Shown: positions 45,187 through 54,935, counted from the first letter of the stretch. The stretch is DNA of 64,000 bases from JAZDCZ01 sp046757925 (GCA_046757925.1 JBHHZE010000003.1:1-64000), one strand, 5' to 3'. Made by a program: numbers and translations. The notes: generated from the sequence alone by a model not told the origin.

Positions 45187-45371
45187 TACATCCTCCGGAG
45201 GAAACGAGCTGATCGGCCGCGCTGAGACGGCTTCGCCAAATGTGACCCGCGCAATTCATTTGCGCAAGCAAGATCGGGACCACGGACTTCCCACTCGACA
45301 GAACACCCCACATTATCCGATGTCTCAATCACATAGAGTTGAAGTCCGATCACCCGAAATCCGGAGATTCC

Positions 45372-46706
45372 ATGTCCTTATTTTGCGGTACCATTGGCCT
45401 GGTCCTCGCTGTCATCCTGTCCAGCGTACCGGTTCGAGCGCAAACTACGTCGGCCATTCTGTTCGAGGGTGTCACACTCATTGATGGAACCGGTAGGCCC
45501 CCGGTCGCAAGCGCTTTCGTCTTGGTGGACAGCAACCGCATTACCCGCATTGCGCGCACTCCAATCCAGGTGGCGGCTAGCGCCAGACGAGTAGATGGGC
45601 GGGGCAAGTTCCTCATTCCCGGCCTGATGGACATGCACATCCATCTCCGCGGCGGGTTCGGGCGTGACGGTTCGGATGAGGCAGCGGGTATCAGCGCGCT
45701 GCACGGCTTTCTATACAGCGGTTTCACGTCGGTATACGATGCCGGCAACGACCCGGACTTCATCTTCGGCTTGCGGGCAAAGGAAAGGGCAGGGGAGATC
45801 GTGAGCCCGCGCATCTTTGCGAGTGGCGGAGTGGTAACGGCGCCGGGCGGTCATGGAGGTGGGGAAGGGGCCACGCAGATCGACAATTGGCCCGAAGCGA
45901 TTGCCAAGCTGGACGCACATCTCTCGCGCGACCCCGACATCGTGAAGTTCACCTTCGATGAACATGGCTGGGGTACGCGGCCGCTCATTCCGTTGCTGTC
46001 ACCCGAATTGATGCAGAAGGCGGGCGCATATTTCAACGAGCACGGTGTACGCACGACCGTTCACATTTCCCACGAGTACCGTGCGCGGCAGGCCATTGCC
46101 GCCGGAATCAACACGTTGGCCCATCCGGTGATCCAAGGTCCCATCAGCGAGGGCTTTGTGAAGCTGATGGCTTCTACAAAGACCCCCATGGTTTCGACGC
46201 TCACTATTGGGGAGGGATACAGCCGGTTGGTGGAACATCCCGAGTTTCTCGATCAACCGCTGTACCGGGCGGTTTACGAACCGGAGTTGATCGCGCGTCT
46301 CAAGACCACCGTGCGGGACCAGTACGCTCGTAGGAACTGGACCACATGGATGAAGGTCATGACTCCTGTGGCGCAGGAAAACCTACGGCAGATCAATGAA
46401 GCGGGTGGAGTGATCGTGTTGGGGTCGGACCAATCGAGCGGCCCCGCATCCCATAGAGAACTGGAATTGATGGTTGCGGGCGGTATCCCCGAACTCGACG
46501 CCATTCGCATCGGAACACTAAATGCTGCCATATTTCTCGGCAAAGAGCGCGATATGGGATCGGTGGAAGAGGGAAAACTGGCGGATCTGGTGCTGTTGGG
46601 TGCCGATCCCATCGCCGACATCAAGAACATTCAAGAGATCGTTATGGTCATCAAGAACGGCCAGATAATAGATCGTTCCGCTTTGGACCTGCCGGTGAAT
46701 CGTTAG
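45372..46706 (+). CDS. Exported metal-dependent amidohydrolase
   Basis: 444 residues from ATG at 45372 (GGAG five bases upstream). Signal peptide TIGLVLAVILSSVPVRAQ. Amidohydrolase signs: MDMHIH (first His pair) near residue 95, VHISHE, LAHPV, GSDQSSG (Asp ligand), and a C-terminal HyuA-like return EGKLADLVLLGADP. The expected carboxylated Lys lies in IVKFTFDEHG. Likely hydrolyses a cyclic or acyl amide or a dipeptide in the periplasm. Confidence 0.92.
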   Translation: MSLFCGTIGLVLAVILSSVPVRAQTTSAILFEGVTLIDGTGRPPVASAFVLVDSNRITRIARTPIQVAASARRVDGRGKFLIPGLMDMHIHLRGGFGRDGSDEAAGISALHGFLYSGFTSVYDAGNDPDFIFGLRAKERAGEIVSPRIFASGGVVTAPGGHGGGEGATQIDNWPEAIAKLDAHLSRDPDIVKFTFDEHGWGTRPLIPLLSPELMQKAGAYFNEHGVRTTVHISHEYRARQAIAAGINTLAHPVIQGPISEGFVKLMASTKTPMVSTLTIGEGYSRLVEHPEFLDQPLYRAVYEPELIARLKTTVRDQYARRNWTTWMKVMTPVAQENLRQINEAGGVIVLGSDQSSGPASHRELELMVAGGIPELDAIRIGTLNAAIFLGKERDMGSVEEGKLADLVLLGADPIADIKNIQEIVMVIKNGQIIDRSALDLPVNR

Positions 46707-46769
46707 CATGCCGCCCCCTACCGCCAAGCACGATTGAGCTTGCAGCGTTTAGGTCGGATGCGGGTTGAA

Positions 46770-49154
46770 TCAGCGCCGCAAGAGATATCGATCGAAGAAT
46801 TTGGTGGCCCGCCGCACGTAGTCGTACCGGCTGGGCTCGGTCTGGATGGTGTGCGGCTCTGCAGGATAGTACATGACGTCGAACTCTTTTCCCAGTTCGA
46901 TGAGGCGCTGCACCAGTCGGGCGTCGTCCTGGAAGTGAACGTTATTGTCCACGAGCCCATGCGTTAGCAGTAAATGATCTTGCAATCCTTCCGCATAGTA
47001 TATGGGGCTGGATCGCTTGTACGCTGCAGGATCCTTGTATGGCACTCCGAGTATGCGGCTCGTCCACCCGTCACTATACTGAGCCCAGTCACTGACCGAA
47101 CCCCGAGCCACTCCGGCGGCGAAGATACCGGGGTAGCGGAACAGTGACATCAATGTCATGAATCCACCGTACGACACCCCGTAGATGCCGATGCGTGTCG
47201 AGTCGATCCCCTGCTGCGTGACCAGGTAGTTGGCCGCCGCCACTGCCCCATCCACGTCATTGATCCCCATCGAGCGAGCGATATCGGTGCGGTAGTCCCG
47301 TCCGTAGCCAGCACTGCCGCGGTAGTCGAAGTCGAGGACCGTGTAACCCTGCTGCACCAAGTAGTTGATCAGTCCCAGGTGCAACGCATAACCGTACACC
47401 GTCCAGCCGCGATGCGCGAACTGGCGGTAGCCACCGCCGTGCACGTGGATTACTGCCGCGTGCTCGGGATTCGGCCGGGCAGGCTTGAACAGTGCAGCCC
47501 AAAGCGGTCCGCCGTCGGGGTGGTCGAACGATACGATCTCCGGCTGAACCAGCGGGTGCGAGAGGTAGTTGTCTGTACCACTGACCGTTACTCGACGGAG
47601 TTCTGTTTTTGCAGTGGCCCGTCCAATGAAGAGGTCGGGCATGTGCGTGCTCTCACTGTAGATATCGGCGAATCGTTTGCCGTCGGGGGAGAGTTGTCCC
47701 GAGTGAGCACCTGGGCTGTGTGTGAGCCTAAGGAGTTCGCCGCCCGCTGCGGGCATTAGATATAGGTGATCCTCCGATGGATGTTCACGGCTCGTCTTGA
47801 GCAGCCACGTAGTCCGATCGCGCGAGAGCGTTGCGCCGCGCACCTCCCAATTGCCTCGGGTGAGTGGCCGTATGGAACCGTCCGATTCCATCAGGTAGAG
47901 ATGGCTCCAACCGCTGCGCTCTGATGCAAACACGAATCGGTCTCCGGGCAACCACTGTAACAATGCCGGTTGTAGATAATTGGCTTGAATTGGAGGGCCG
48001 CCGATCCATGCATCGTCGTGATCGTGCGCCAGCACACGCGTGTGACCCGTTTCCAGGTCCACCTCTGCAAACCAGATGTCCTGGTGATCCTCGCCGATGA
48101 ACTGCACGACGGCTCGATCGCCCTCGAGACTCCAGTAAGGTCCGTGAGCTACGGTATGCCGGTCGCCAGCCTCTGGCAGATCAATCCACCGTACCGTTAC
48201 GCTTTCGGCCTCCACGGTGGGGTCGAAAGGCACGATCCCAAGCCGCACGATATCCCGTGGTTCGCCTACCTTTGGACGTGCATCGCGAACTCCGGAGTAC
48301 CCGGAGTCATCCAAGTAGTCCATGTACTTTGTAACCGGGCGTCTGGTGTCACGCTTGCGAGTGCGGAAGGTGACGTACTTGCCATCGGGTGACAGCTGGA
48401 TGTTGTCCACGATGAGCGACGCGGGCACCGGGATCGGTTGCGGCCGGCTCGGGTTGAAACGTCGATTGATCTCTGCAGCCTCCTGTTGCTGCTCGTGTTG
48501 CCGGCGGACGTGTTCGAACAGTTCGCGTTGCTGAGCCGCCAACCACTTTGCCTCGTCCGTCTCGTCCTTCGGCTTGACCGCTACCTTCATTGCCACCACA
48601 AGTAGAGAGCCGCCAGAGATCTGGTATCTGTAGAGTGCGTCATCGATCTCGAAATCGATCGCGCTGCCATCGTCCGTCATGCGGACACGTCGGGCCTGCT
48701 TGGGAAGTGATACCACACGCTCGACCGCGCTTCGAGCTTCCTGGTCATAGAGGTAGATGCCACCGGTTCCGACCCAGGTGGCCCTATGGCCGTCTCGGGC
48801 CCACGACACAGGCCCCGTGGGTATTTGACCGACCTCTGTCGCGGGAACTTCCTCGACCCAGCGGCCCCTGCGGTCCGTCCTGAACCAAGGGTCGGCAGCA
48901 GCCAGATCATTTGGTTGGGGATGTAGGTTCCAGCGGAAGTAGAGGTCAGTGCCATCCGGAGCCCACTTGAGATCACGGACTCCTAACCCCAGCCAGCGGT
49001 CGTTGCGGGATACGTCGCGTAGGGTGAGACGTCTAGTTGCGGCGGTTTCCGCGCTGAGACCGGATTGCCGGATAGGTGTGGCCGTGCGGCTCTGTGCAGG
49101 GAGTGGAGCGGCCGCTAACGCGATAGCCGCGAGTGTACCGAGCCATTCTTTCAC
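46770..49154 (-). CDS. Exported S9 prolyl-oligopeptidase / DPP IV-like peptidase
   Basis: 794 residues, signal peptide LGTLAAIALAAAPLPAQ. About 60-520: beta-propeller DPP4-like N domain. About 560-794: alpha/beta hydrolase with GVSYGGF (nucleophile Ser), HGLVDNNVH (Asp), and EPHTI (His). Removes dipeptides or cleaves after Pro in short peptides. Convergent with the amidohydrolase. Confidence 0.94.
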   Translation of the reverse strand: MKEWLGTLAAIALAAAPLPAQSRTATPIRQSGLSAETAATRRLTLRDVSRNDRWLGLGVRDLKWAPDGTDLYFRWNLHPQPNDLAAADPWFRTDRRGRWVEEVPATEVGQIPTGPVSWARDGHRATWVGTGGIYLYDQEARSAVERVVSLPKQARRVRMTDDGSAIDFEIDDALYRYQISGGSLLVVAMKVAVKPKDETDEAKWLAAQQRELFEHVRRQHEQQQEAAEINRRFNPSRPQPIPVPASLIVDNIQLSPDGKYVTFRTRKRDTRRPVTKYMDYLDDSGYSGVRDARPKVGEPRDIVRLGIVPFDPTVEAESVTVRWIDLPEAGDRHTVAHGPYWSLEGDRAVVQFIGEDHQDIWFAEVDLETGHTRVLAHDHDDAWIGGPPIQANYLQPALLQWLPGDRFVFASERSGWSHLYLMESDGSIRPLTRGNWEVRGATLSRDRTTWLLKTSREHPSEDHLYLMPAAGGELLRLTHSPGAHSGQLSPDGKRFADIYSESTHMPDLFIGRATAKTELRRVTVSGTDNYLSHPLVQPEIVSFDHPDGGPLWAALFKPARPNPEHAAVIHVHGGGYRQFAHRGWTVYGYALHLGLINYLVQQGYTVLDFDYRGSAGYGRDYRTDIARSMGINDVDGAVAAANYLVTQQGIDSTRIGIYGVSYGGFMTLMSLFRYPGIFAAGVARGSVSDWAQYSDGWTSRILGVPYKDPAAYKRSSPIYYAEGLQDHLLLTHGLVDNNVHFQDDARLVQRLIELGKEFDVMYYPAEPHTIQTEPSRYDYVRRATKFFDRYLLRR

Positions 49155-49170
49155 GGAAGCATCGTTCCCG

Positions 49171-50094
49171 CTATGGTTGCTTGGTCGGTGTCGACATGCC
49201 CCCTACGATCTGCCAGGTGTTCCCCACCCTCATCCAAGTGTGTGTGATTCTTTCCCAGTGATCTCCGCCGGCATTACCGGCGTTGTCAACCCAGCTCGAT
49301 CGTACTACGTAATCCGTGACCGCAACACCTCCGAATACACGGACACTCTCCACATGGAGTTCGTAGGATTTCAGCGTCGCCCGTTCGACACTGCTTCTCA
49401 CATCCGGTTTCCGTATCGGGACAGTCGACCAACTGGTCCACCCGGCAAAGTCGTTGTGCCACAAGCGCATGTACTCTGCGATGTCGCGGTCACTCAGGTG
49501 GCGCCATTGCGCTTCTTCCAAGCTCCAGATTTCTCTCTGCTCGACCGACAACTGCGGCGCCTCGGGGGGCGATTCTCTAACGACAGGAGCGGGTTGCGCC
49601 CTCACTTCCGGCCGCTGGTCTGGAACCGGGTCGGCCGGTTGAGCTGGAGGTTCCGGTGGCGTCTCGACTCGAGCAGCTACGGGCGCAGTCACCTTACGCT
49701 GTAGCACGTACATTGTTGTCACATTGCTCGCTCCGGCATAGCGGGCATCCTGCTTGATGACCCCAACGAGTTCCGAGTTTCTGGTATACATGAGGACTCT
49801 GCCACCCGCTGCCAGCGCCTTGATCTTTGCGTTCTCCAATTCTTCGGCAAGAGCTTCATCGTAATTGTCCCTACTCCTGATCTCTACGTCGAAGCGCGAC
49901 AGGATATCATATTCGGCCAGGAGCCGGACCATCTGCTGGCGGTCGAAGTCGTTTGCGTCGATAATCTGGACCTCCACATCTTCCAGGATCGCCGGGTGGA
50001 ATTCTGAACTGAGAGGTACGACGTTGCTGCACCCGGCCAATCCCAGGGCTGCAAGCATAGAGGTGCAGATACCGATACGGAACTTGCAGGTCAT
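49171..50094 (-). CDS. Lipoprotein with NTF2-like C-terminal domain
   Basis: 307 residues from ATG at 50094 (AAGGA eight bases upstream). Lipobox LGLAGC. About 30-140: a small alpha/beta domain with VLMYTRNSELVGVIKQDA. About 140-185: Pro/Glu/Val-rich linker. About 190-307: NTF2/SnoaL-like fold (YMRLWHNDFAGWTSW, SYELHVESVRVFGGVAVTDY, HTWMRVGNTWQIVGG). The function of such exported DUF4440-type proteins is unknown. 114 bases after PdxH on the same strand. Confidence 0.78.
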   Translation of the reverse strand: MTCKFRIGICTSMLAALGLAGCSNVVPLSSEFHPAILEDVEVQIIDANDFDRQQMVRLLAEYDILSRFDVEIRSRDNYDEALAEELENAKIKALAAGGRVLMYTRNSELVGVIKQDARYAGASNVTTMYVLQRKVTAPVAARVETPPEPPAQPADPVPDQRPEVRAQPAPVVRESPPEAPQLSVEQREIWSLEEAQWRHLSDRDIAEYMRLWHNDFAGWTSWSTVPIRKPDVRSSVERATLKSYELHVESVRVFGGVAVTDYVVRSSWVDNAGNAGGDHWERITHTWMRVGNTWQIVGGMSTPTKQP

Positions 50095-50208
50095 TAGGAA
50101 ATCCTTCGCCAAGAGACAGGTGATCGAACGCTCAATAAAGGTACCCAGGTCTCTTGCCCGAGTTTCGTTCGACTCAATGTAATTGGCCATGCCATTGCCG
50201 TCACGGGC

Positions 50209-50862
50209 TCAAGGGAACAGCCGTTGGAGAGTCCACTTGTCTCCTTCTCGAGAGAATCGCAAGCGGTCGTGCAGCCGATTAATGCGGCCCTGCCAGAACT
50301 CGATCTTCTGCGGCTGGAGCCGGTATCCTCCCCAGAAGGGAGGTAACGGGACGTCGCTGCCCGCAAACCGTTGTTCGTATTCGCGAACTCGGTTGTCGAG
50401 TTCGTCGCGACCGCTCATAGGAGCACTCTGTTTGGACGCCCAGCTGCCGATGCGGCTCCCCCGGGTCCGGGTGCTGAAATACGCCGCGGCTTCGTCGGGC
50501 GAGAGGCGGGTTACCGGGCCCTCGACTCGAACCTGACGCTGTAGAGTGGGCCAGTGAAATACCAGTGCCGCTTGGGGGTTCTCGGCCAGCTCCACCGCCT
50601 TGCGGCTTGCGTAGTTGGTGTAGAACGTGAAGCCACGCTGGTCTACGTTCTTCAGCAGCATCATTCTGACGGACGGTGAGCCGTCCTTGGTGCTGGTGGC
50701 AACAGCCATGGCTTCGGGAAGCAGGATACCGGAGCGCTTGGCAGTTCTGAACCAGTCGGAAAAGAGCGCGATCGGGTCGTTACCCACATTGGCTTCCGAA
50801 AGGCCGCCCAACGTCCCGCGACCGAGGTTCAATAATCCACGAAGACTGGAAAAGAAAGACAT
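50209..50862 (-). CDS. pdxH: Pyridoxamine 5'-phosphate oxidase
   Basis: 217 residues, the usual length. From ATG at 50862, without a strong ribosome site, so coupling from upstream is likely. Motifs: EAMAVATSTKDGSPSVRMMLLK (FMN), FTFYTNYASRKAVELAENPQAAL, SRIGSWASKQS, PPFWGGYRLQP, EFWQGRINRLHDR at the C terminus (PLP/PNP contacts). Makes PLP from PNP or PMP. 17 bases after the TauE gene, the third member of the Fe-S/TPP operon. Confidence 0.96.
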   Translation of the reverse strand: MSFFSSLRGLLNLGRGTLGGLSEANVGNDPIALFSDWFRTAKRSGILLPEAMAVATSTKDGSPSVRMMLLKNVDQRGFTFYTNYASRKAVELAENPQAALVFHWPTLQRQVRVEGPVTRLSPDEAAAYFSTRTRGSRIGSWASKQSAPMSGRDELDNRVREYEQRFAGSDVPLPPFWGGYRLQPQKIEFWQGRINRLHDRLRFSREGDKWTLQRLFP

Positions 50863-50879
50863 GTCTAAGCGTCGCAAGG

Positions 50880-51731
50880 TTAGATCAAAAACTCCAGTGC
50901 CAACACCAAGGCGCCAACCGCTCCGAACACCACCCCCAACGCCTTCTCCATGGTCTTGGCGGGCATGTATTTCCCGATTCGACTCCCCAGGCCGCTGCCG
51001 AGCAGGACACCGGGAATGCTCCAGCCAACCACCTGCCACACGGGCTTGGCGGCCAGGGCGTGTATTCCGGCGCCTGCGGCGGCCACGATGGCCAAAGTGA
51101 AAACGCTCGTGGCAACGGCCACCCTGGGCGGAACCCGACAGCGCACAACGAGTTGCGTCGTCGAGATCTCCGGCAGGCCGGCACTTATCATTCCGGTCAA
51201 GAGTCCACCTGCGGCCGCCATGAGTACGCCGGGCGGCCTCCAGCACGTTCGGTACTCATACACAGAGCCGTCTGCCCCGCGCACCACCGTGGTTCCCTTG
51301 TCCTGCGACTTCCGATCTATGAAGGCCAACGGCTTCTCGCCAGGCTCACATTCCTCGGGTGTGCGTACAAAGACCAGGAACCCGGAGAGTGCCAGGAGTC
51401 CCAAGCCGAAGATGGCCTTGAGAATTCGATCTGAGATGAGGTCTGCTGCAATGGCTCCAATGACCACGGTGGGCACCGCGCCGAGCAACAGCCATTTTGC
51501 AGTTGCGTAGTCGACCAGCTTGGCCTTCACGTAGGAACGCAGGCCGTTGCCCATGCCGAAGACTTCGGTGAGGAGTCCGGCACCGACCGCCTGAGCGGGA
51601 GAAAGGCCGACGACCAGCATGAAAAATGGGCTGAAAAAGAGCGCGCCAGACACACCCGAACCAATGGCAATGGTGGAAAACAGTACCGAAGCGGGAAACA
51701 CCCACCATAGCTCGAGGTACGTCTGTGTCAG
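50880..51731 (-). CDS. TauE/SafE-family sulfite exporter-like permease
   Basis: 283 residues from a CTG at 51731, an unusual start. It overlaps the upstream stop as CTGA, and GGAG sits five bases before it; a GTG further in (at WWVFPAS) would cut into the first membrane segment. About eight membrane segments in two halves: SGVSGALFFSPFFML, VGAGLLTEVFGMGNGL and a second half beginning ARVAVATS-type VATSVFTLA. TauE/SafE proteins export sulfite or sulfonates, or move other anions. Coupling to a TPP enzyme points to a shared substrate or product. Confidence 0.82.
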   Translation of the reverse strand: MTQTYLELWWVFPASVLFSTIAIGSGVSGALFFSPFFMLVVGLSPAQAVGAGLLTEVFGMGNGLRSYVKAKLVDYATAKWLLLGAVPTVVIGAIAADLISDRILKAIFGLGLLALSGFLVFVRTPEECEPGEKPLAFIDRKSQDKGTTVVRGADGSVYEYRTCWRPPGVLMAAAGGLLTGMISAGLPEISTTQLVVRCRVPPRVAVATSVFTLAIVAAAGAGIHALAAKPVWQVVGWSIPGVLLGSGLGSRIGKYMPAKTMEKALGVVFGAVGALVLALEFLI

Positions 51732-54340
51732 ATCAACTCCACGTCTGCCATGATTTCGACCAGGGCGGGGACCTCGTGTCGTATCGCACCGGCAATTGCC
51801 TGGTCCAGGTCGCTCGTCTCTGTAACCCGCACGCCGTGGCCGCCGCACAGCTTGGCGTACTCGGAGAAATCGGGATTGTGCAGCGATGTCTGCCACACTT
51901 CCCACTCCGCCGCACGCTGCTCCTTGGAGATCTTGCCCAGCTCGCAGTTGTTGAGCAAAACGAGCGTGATGTTCATTCCGTATTTGACGGCCGTTGTGAA
52001 CTCGGCCATGTATTGGCCGAATCCGCCGTCTCCGCTGACGCAGAGGACCTTTCTCTCGGGTTGAGCGGCCCATGCGCCCATCGCGGCGGGGAAACCGAAC
52101 CCGATCGAGCCCAGGTATCCCGACATCAGCACGCTTTGGCGCTTGCACTCGAAGTAGCGGCCGAACGAGTAGGTATTGTTGCCGACGTCCACGGCAATGA
52201 CCGCATCCTCGGGGGTCTGCCGAGTGAGTGCCGCGAAGATCGCGGCAGAATTGATTCCCTTGCCGCGGTCCTCTTTGGCTCGCCTTTCCTTCTCTGCGCG
52301 CCACAGCGCCCAGCGCTCGGCCACATCCGCCCGGCTGTCGACGAGGTCCAGTTCCGCGGGCAAGCAATCCATGAGGTCCGAGACCGTGACACCGATCTCA
52401 CCCCACACCGGGAGCGTTACCGGGTGGAACTTGCCCAGGGCCATACGGTCGAAATCGACCTGCACGATCTGTTTGGACTTGTCAATGCCAGTGTGATCGG
52501 AGAACGACGCACCGAACACCAGCAGCAGATCCGCCTCGTTCATGAACCAACTGGCGATGGGAGTTCCACTGCGGCCAAGCACCCCGGCCGCGAGCGGGTG
52601 TTGGTCCGGTATCTGTCCCTTGGCTTTGAACGTGGTGAGCACCGGCGCGCCCAATCTTTCGGCGAGCGCGATTATTCTGTCCATCGCTGTGCGTGCCCCG
52701 AATCCTACGATAATGGCAGGCCGGTTGGCGCCAGCGATCAGGTCGCAGGCTCGGGCGATGGCTTGGACTGGGGGTGTGATCGTCGTTTCGGCGAGCCGCC
52801 CGTCTGGGCCGGATGCTGTGGCTCCTTGTGGTGCGGGTAGGGTCTGCACCTCATCGGGGAATATCAAATGTGCCACGCCGCGCTCGATGATCGCGTGCTT
52901 CAACGCCAGGCTCATCAGCTCTGCGTGATTGCTCGTTTGCAATACCGTCTGACTCCACGCGGCAACCGCTTCGAATGCAGAGGACTGATCGATCTCCTGA
53001 AAGGCTCCCGGTCCCAATACCTGCGTGTTCACCTGGCCGGTCAGTGCCAACACGGGCGCCCGATCCACATGCGCGTCCCACAGCCCGGTCAACAGATTTG
53101 TGGCGCCGGGCCCGGCAATCGTCAGGCAGGCCGCAGGCTTGCCACTCAGCTTTGCAAACGCCGAACAAGCAAACGCCGCGGCACCCTCATGCCGAATCCC
53201 GATGTACTTGAGTTTCCCTTTGGTTTCTTGTGACCTGATGGCGTCGGCCAGTCCCAAGTTGGAATGACCCACCATGCCGAACACATGTGTGACGCCCCAG
53301 TTCACCATCGTTTCGACCATGAGATCGCTCACGGTCTGGGCGTGCGCGACAGGTTCAGCAACTGCCACGTATATGCCGTCTTCCCGCACTTCGACCGCAT
53401 ACGTGATGGCGGGATCGTGACTGTCGTCGGGGGCGGCACCGGTGATAGGATCGAAGTCCCAACCGTGCCACGGGCAGCGTAGTGCACCGTCTTCGATCGA
53501 ACCCTCGCCCAGTGGTCCGCCCTGATGGGGGCACTTACCATCCAGCGCTCCGTATTGGCCGTTGAACCTAGTCAGCGCCACCGTCTTGGTCCCGGCGGCA
53601 ACCGTTTTGACGCCGCCGTCTGGGAATACATCCAGATCGGCGACTCGGTGCCACTTGGTGACGGTCTCTTCGAGTCCCGCATCCCGCGTTGTGTGGCGCT
53701 CGTCGTCTCGAAACTCTATGTACCAGTGGGTTCCGTCGCAGAACGGTTTGTTCTTGGAGCCGCCGCAGCGACACAGAGCGTAGTGCTCTTCGGAAACCCC
53801 ATCGCAGCGGGGAACGTCACGGAGTTCCACGCCGCCGGTCACACGATAGGGTCCGTCTTTCGATATCTGGATAGCAGGTCCCCGGCCAACGTCCCTGTGC
53901 TCCACGCCGTCGAGTGTGTAGCTCAAGGCGCCCGACGGACATTTCTCGATTGTCTCGACAATCTCTTTGACCGACGCCGCGTCGGGATCGATCCAGGGTT
54001 CCGTTTTCATGCGCCACACCGACGGCAGGCCGTCGGTGCAGAATCCTGCGTGAGAGCAGATTCCTCGATTGTCGTGAATGGTGATCTGTTTGCCTACGTA
54101 GGTATCCCGCTTATCGGGAATCCGGCCTTCGAGTTTCTTGTCCTCGAATCCAACTTTGGCATGGGTTCCATCACAAAACGGCTTGTTCTCGGATTCTCCG
54201 CAGCGGCAGAGTGCCATCGTTCGCTTGGTCGGGATCGGATCGCCGCTGGAATTCAGAAGGGTGGCAAGTCCCTTGACCATGAGTGGGCCATTTTCCGCCA
54301 GTGCTATTGTGGGCTTGATATCCGTCTTCTTGGTCGCCAT
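51728..54340 (-). CDS. CDGSH-CDGSH-Rieske-TPP enzyme fusion
   Basis: 870 residues from ATG at 54340. Domain order: CDGSH cluster 1 (Cys45, Cys47, Cys56, His60 in CRCGESENKPFCDGTH); YjdI/Fer4_19-like segment (Cys95, Cys101, Cys134 in GICSHAGFC and KCPSGAL); CDGSH cluster 2 (Cys190, Cys192, Cys201, His205); Rieske domain (CPHQGG at 270, CPWHGW at 289); then about 335-870 a pyruvate-oxidase/acetolactate-synthase-type TPP enzyme with catalytic Glu385 (RHEGAAAF), GAFQEIDQSS, and the GDG...NN TPP motif (GDGGFGQYMAEF ... LLNN). CDGSH and Rieske proteins are electron carriers, so the enzyme may pass electrons from its own intermediate. Heads the TauE-PdxH operon. Confidence 0.92.
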   Translation of the reverse strand: MATKKTDIKPTIALAENGPLMVKGLATLLNSSGDPIPTKRTMALCRCGESENKPFCDGTHAKVGFEDKKLEGRIPDKRDTYVGKQITIHDNRGICSHAGFCTDGLPSVWRMKTEPWIDPDAASVKEIVETIEKCPSGALSYTLDGVEHRDVGRGPAIQISKDGPYRVTGGVELRDVPRCDGVSEEHYALCRCGGSKNKPFCDGTHWYIEFRDDERHTTRDAGLEETVTKWHRVADLDVFPDGGVKTVAAGTKTVALTRFNGQYGALDGKCPHQGGPLGEGSIEDGALRCPWHGWDFDPITGAAPDDSHDPAITYAVEVREDGIYVAVAEPVAHAQTVSDLMVETMVNWGVTHVFGMVGHSNLGLADAIRSQETKGKLKYIGIRHEGAAAFACSAFAKLSGKPAACLTIAGPGATNLLTGLWDAHVDRAPVLALTGQVNTQVLGPGAFQEIDQSSAFEAVAAWSQTVLQTSNHAELMSLALKHAIIERGVAHLIFPDEVQTLPAPQGATASGPDGRLAETTITPPVQAIARACDLIAGANRPAIIVGFGARTAMDRIIALAERLGAPVLTTFKAKGQIPDQHPLAAGVLGRSGTPIASWFMNEADLLLVFGASFSDHTGIDKSKQIVQVDFDRMALGKFHPVTLPVWGEIGVTVSDLMDCLPAELDLVDSRADVAERWALWRAEKERRAKEDRGKGINSAAIFAALTRQTPEDAVIAVDVGNNTYSFGRYFECKRQSVLMSGYLGSIGFGFPAAMGAWAAQPERKVLCVSGDGGFGQYMAEFTTAVKYGMNITLVLLNNCELGKISKEQRAAEWEVWQTSLHNPDFSEYAKLCGGHGVRVTETSDLDQAIAGAIRHEVPALVEIMADVELI

Positions 54341-54464
54341 ATCCAGCTCTTTCGGTAGACATGGATCTGCCTGCCGCTTGCGGTGCAATCGATACTCGGT
54401 CGCTCTGGTACGATGCGCAGGTAGTGAGTTTACACTGGTAGGCTCGATAGGGAAGGGCTTGGCG

Positions 54465-54935
54465 CTAGCCACCGGCCGCCGTGCGGGCCAGGGTCTCGAG
54501 CGGTTCCTTCAGCTGATTCACAATGAGGTCGCAGCCCCTCACATCATGCCGCTTGGACAAGTATGTGACCTCGTTATACCCGATCCACACCTTGCCCACG
54601 CGGTCTTCCCACACGAGCAACTTCATGGGGAGATCTATCGCGATAGTTTGGCTGCACTGGATCAGCTGAGTTCCCAACCGGGGATTTCCGAAGATTATCA
54701 GCTGCGTGGGACGCAGCTGTTCCCCCACAGAACGGGCGTTCGCCGCATGATCGATTCGCGCCAACACGCGGAGTCCGCGGTGTTCGATAGCGTTTACCGC
54801 ACGGTCGGCGGTCTCGCCCACCGTGTGTGTACTCGGGAAGCTCTTGAGCCCCTTGGGCTTGGTCGTATGGGTTCCGGGTGTCGCTGGGGACAGAAACAGT
54901 GATGACAGTACGACCAACTGAAAGGTTCGGATCAT
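54465..54935 (-). CDS. Exported DUF302-family protein
   Basis: 156 residues, signal peptide LVVLSSLFLSPATPG. DUF302 fold: VNAIEHRGLRVLARIDHAANA, LIIFGNPRLGTQL (family Gly-Asn-Pro), then IDLPMKLLVWED and GYNEVTYLSKRH. Related to the TT1751 fold; function unknown. 124 bases upstream of the Fe-S/TPP gene on the same strand. Confidence 0.85.
   Translation of the reverse strand: MIRTFQLVVLSSLFLSPATPGTHTTKPKGLKSFPSTHTVGETADRAVNAIEHRGLRVLARIDHAANARSVGEQLRPTQLIIFGNPRLGTQLIQCSQTIAIDLPMKLLVWEDRVGKVWIGYNEVTYLSKRHDVRGCDLIVNQLKEPLETLARTAAGG

Noticed and set aside
43094..45225. Long plus-strand frames opposite the RCC1/Big lipoprotein
   Set aside because: Antisense shadows of a repetitive, Gly/Thr/Val-rich gene with strong codon bias.
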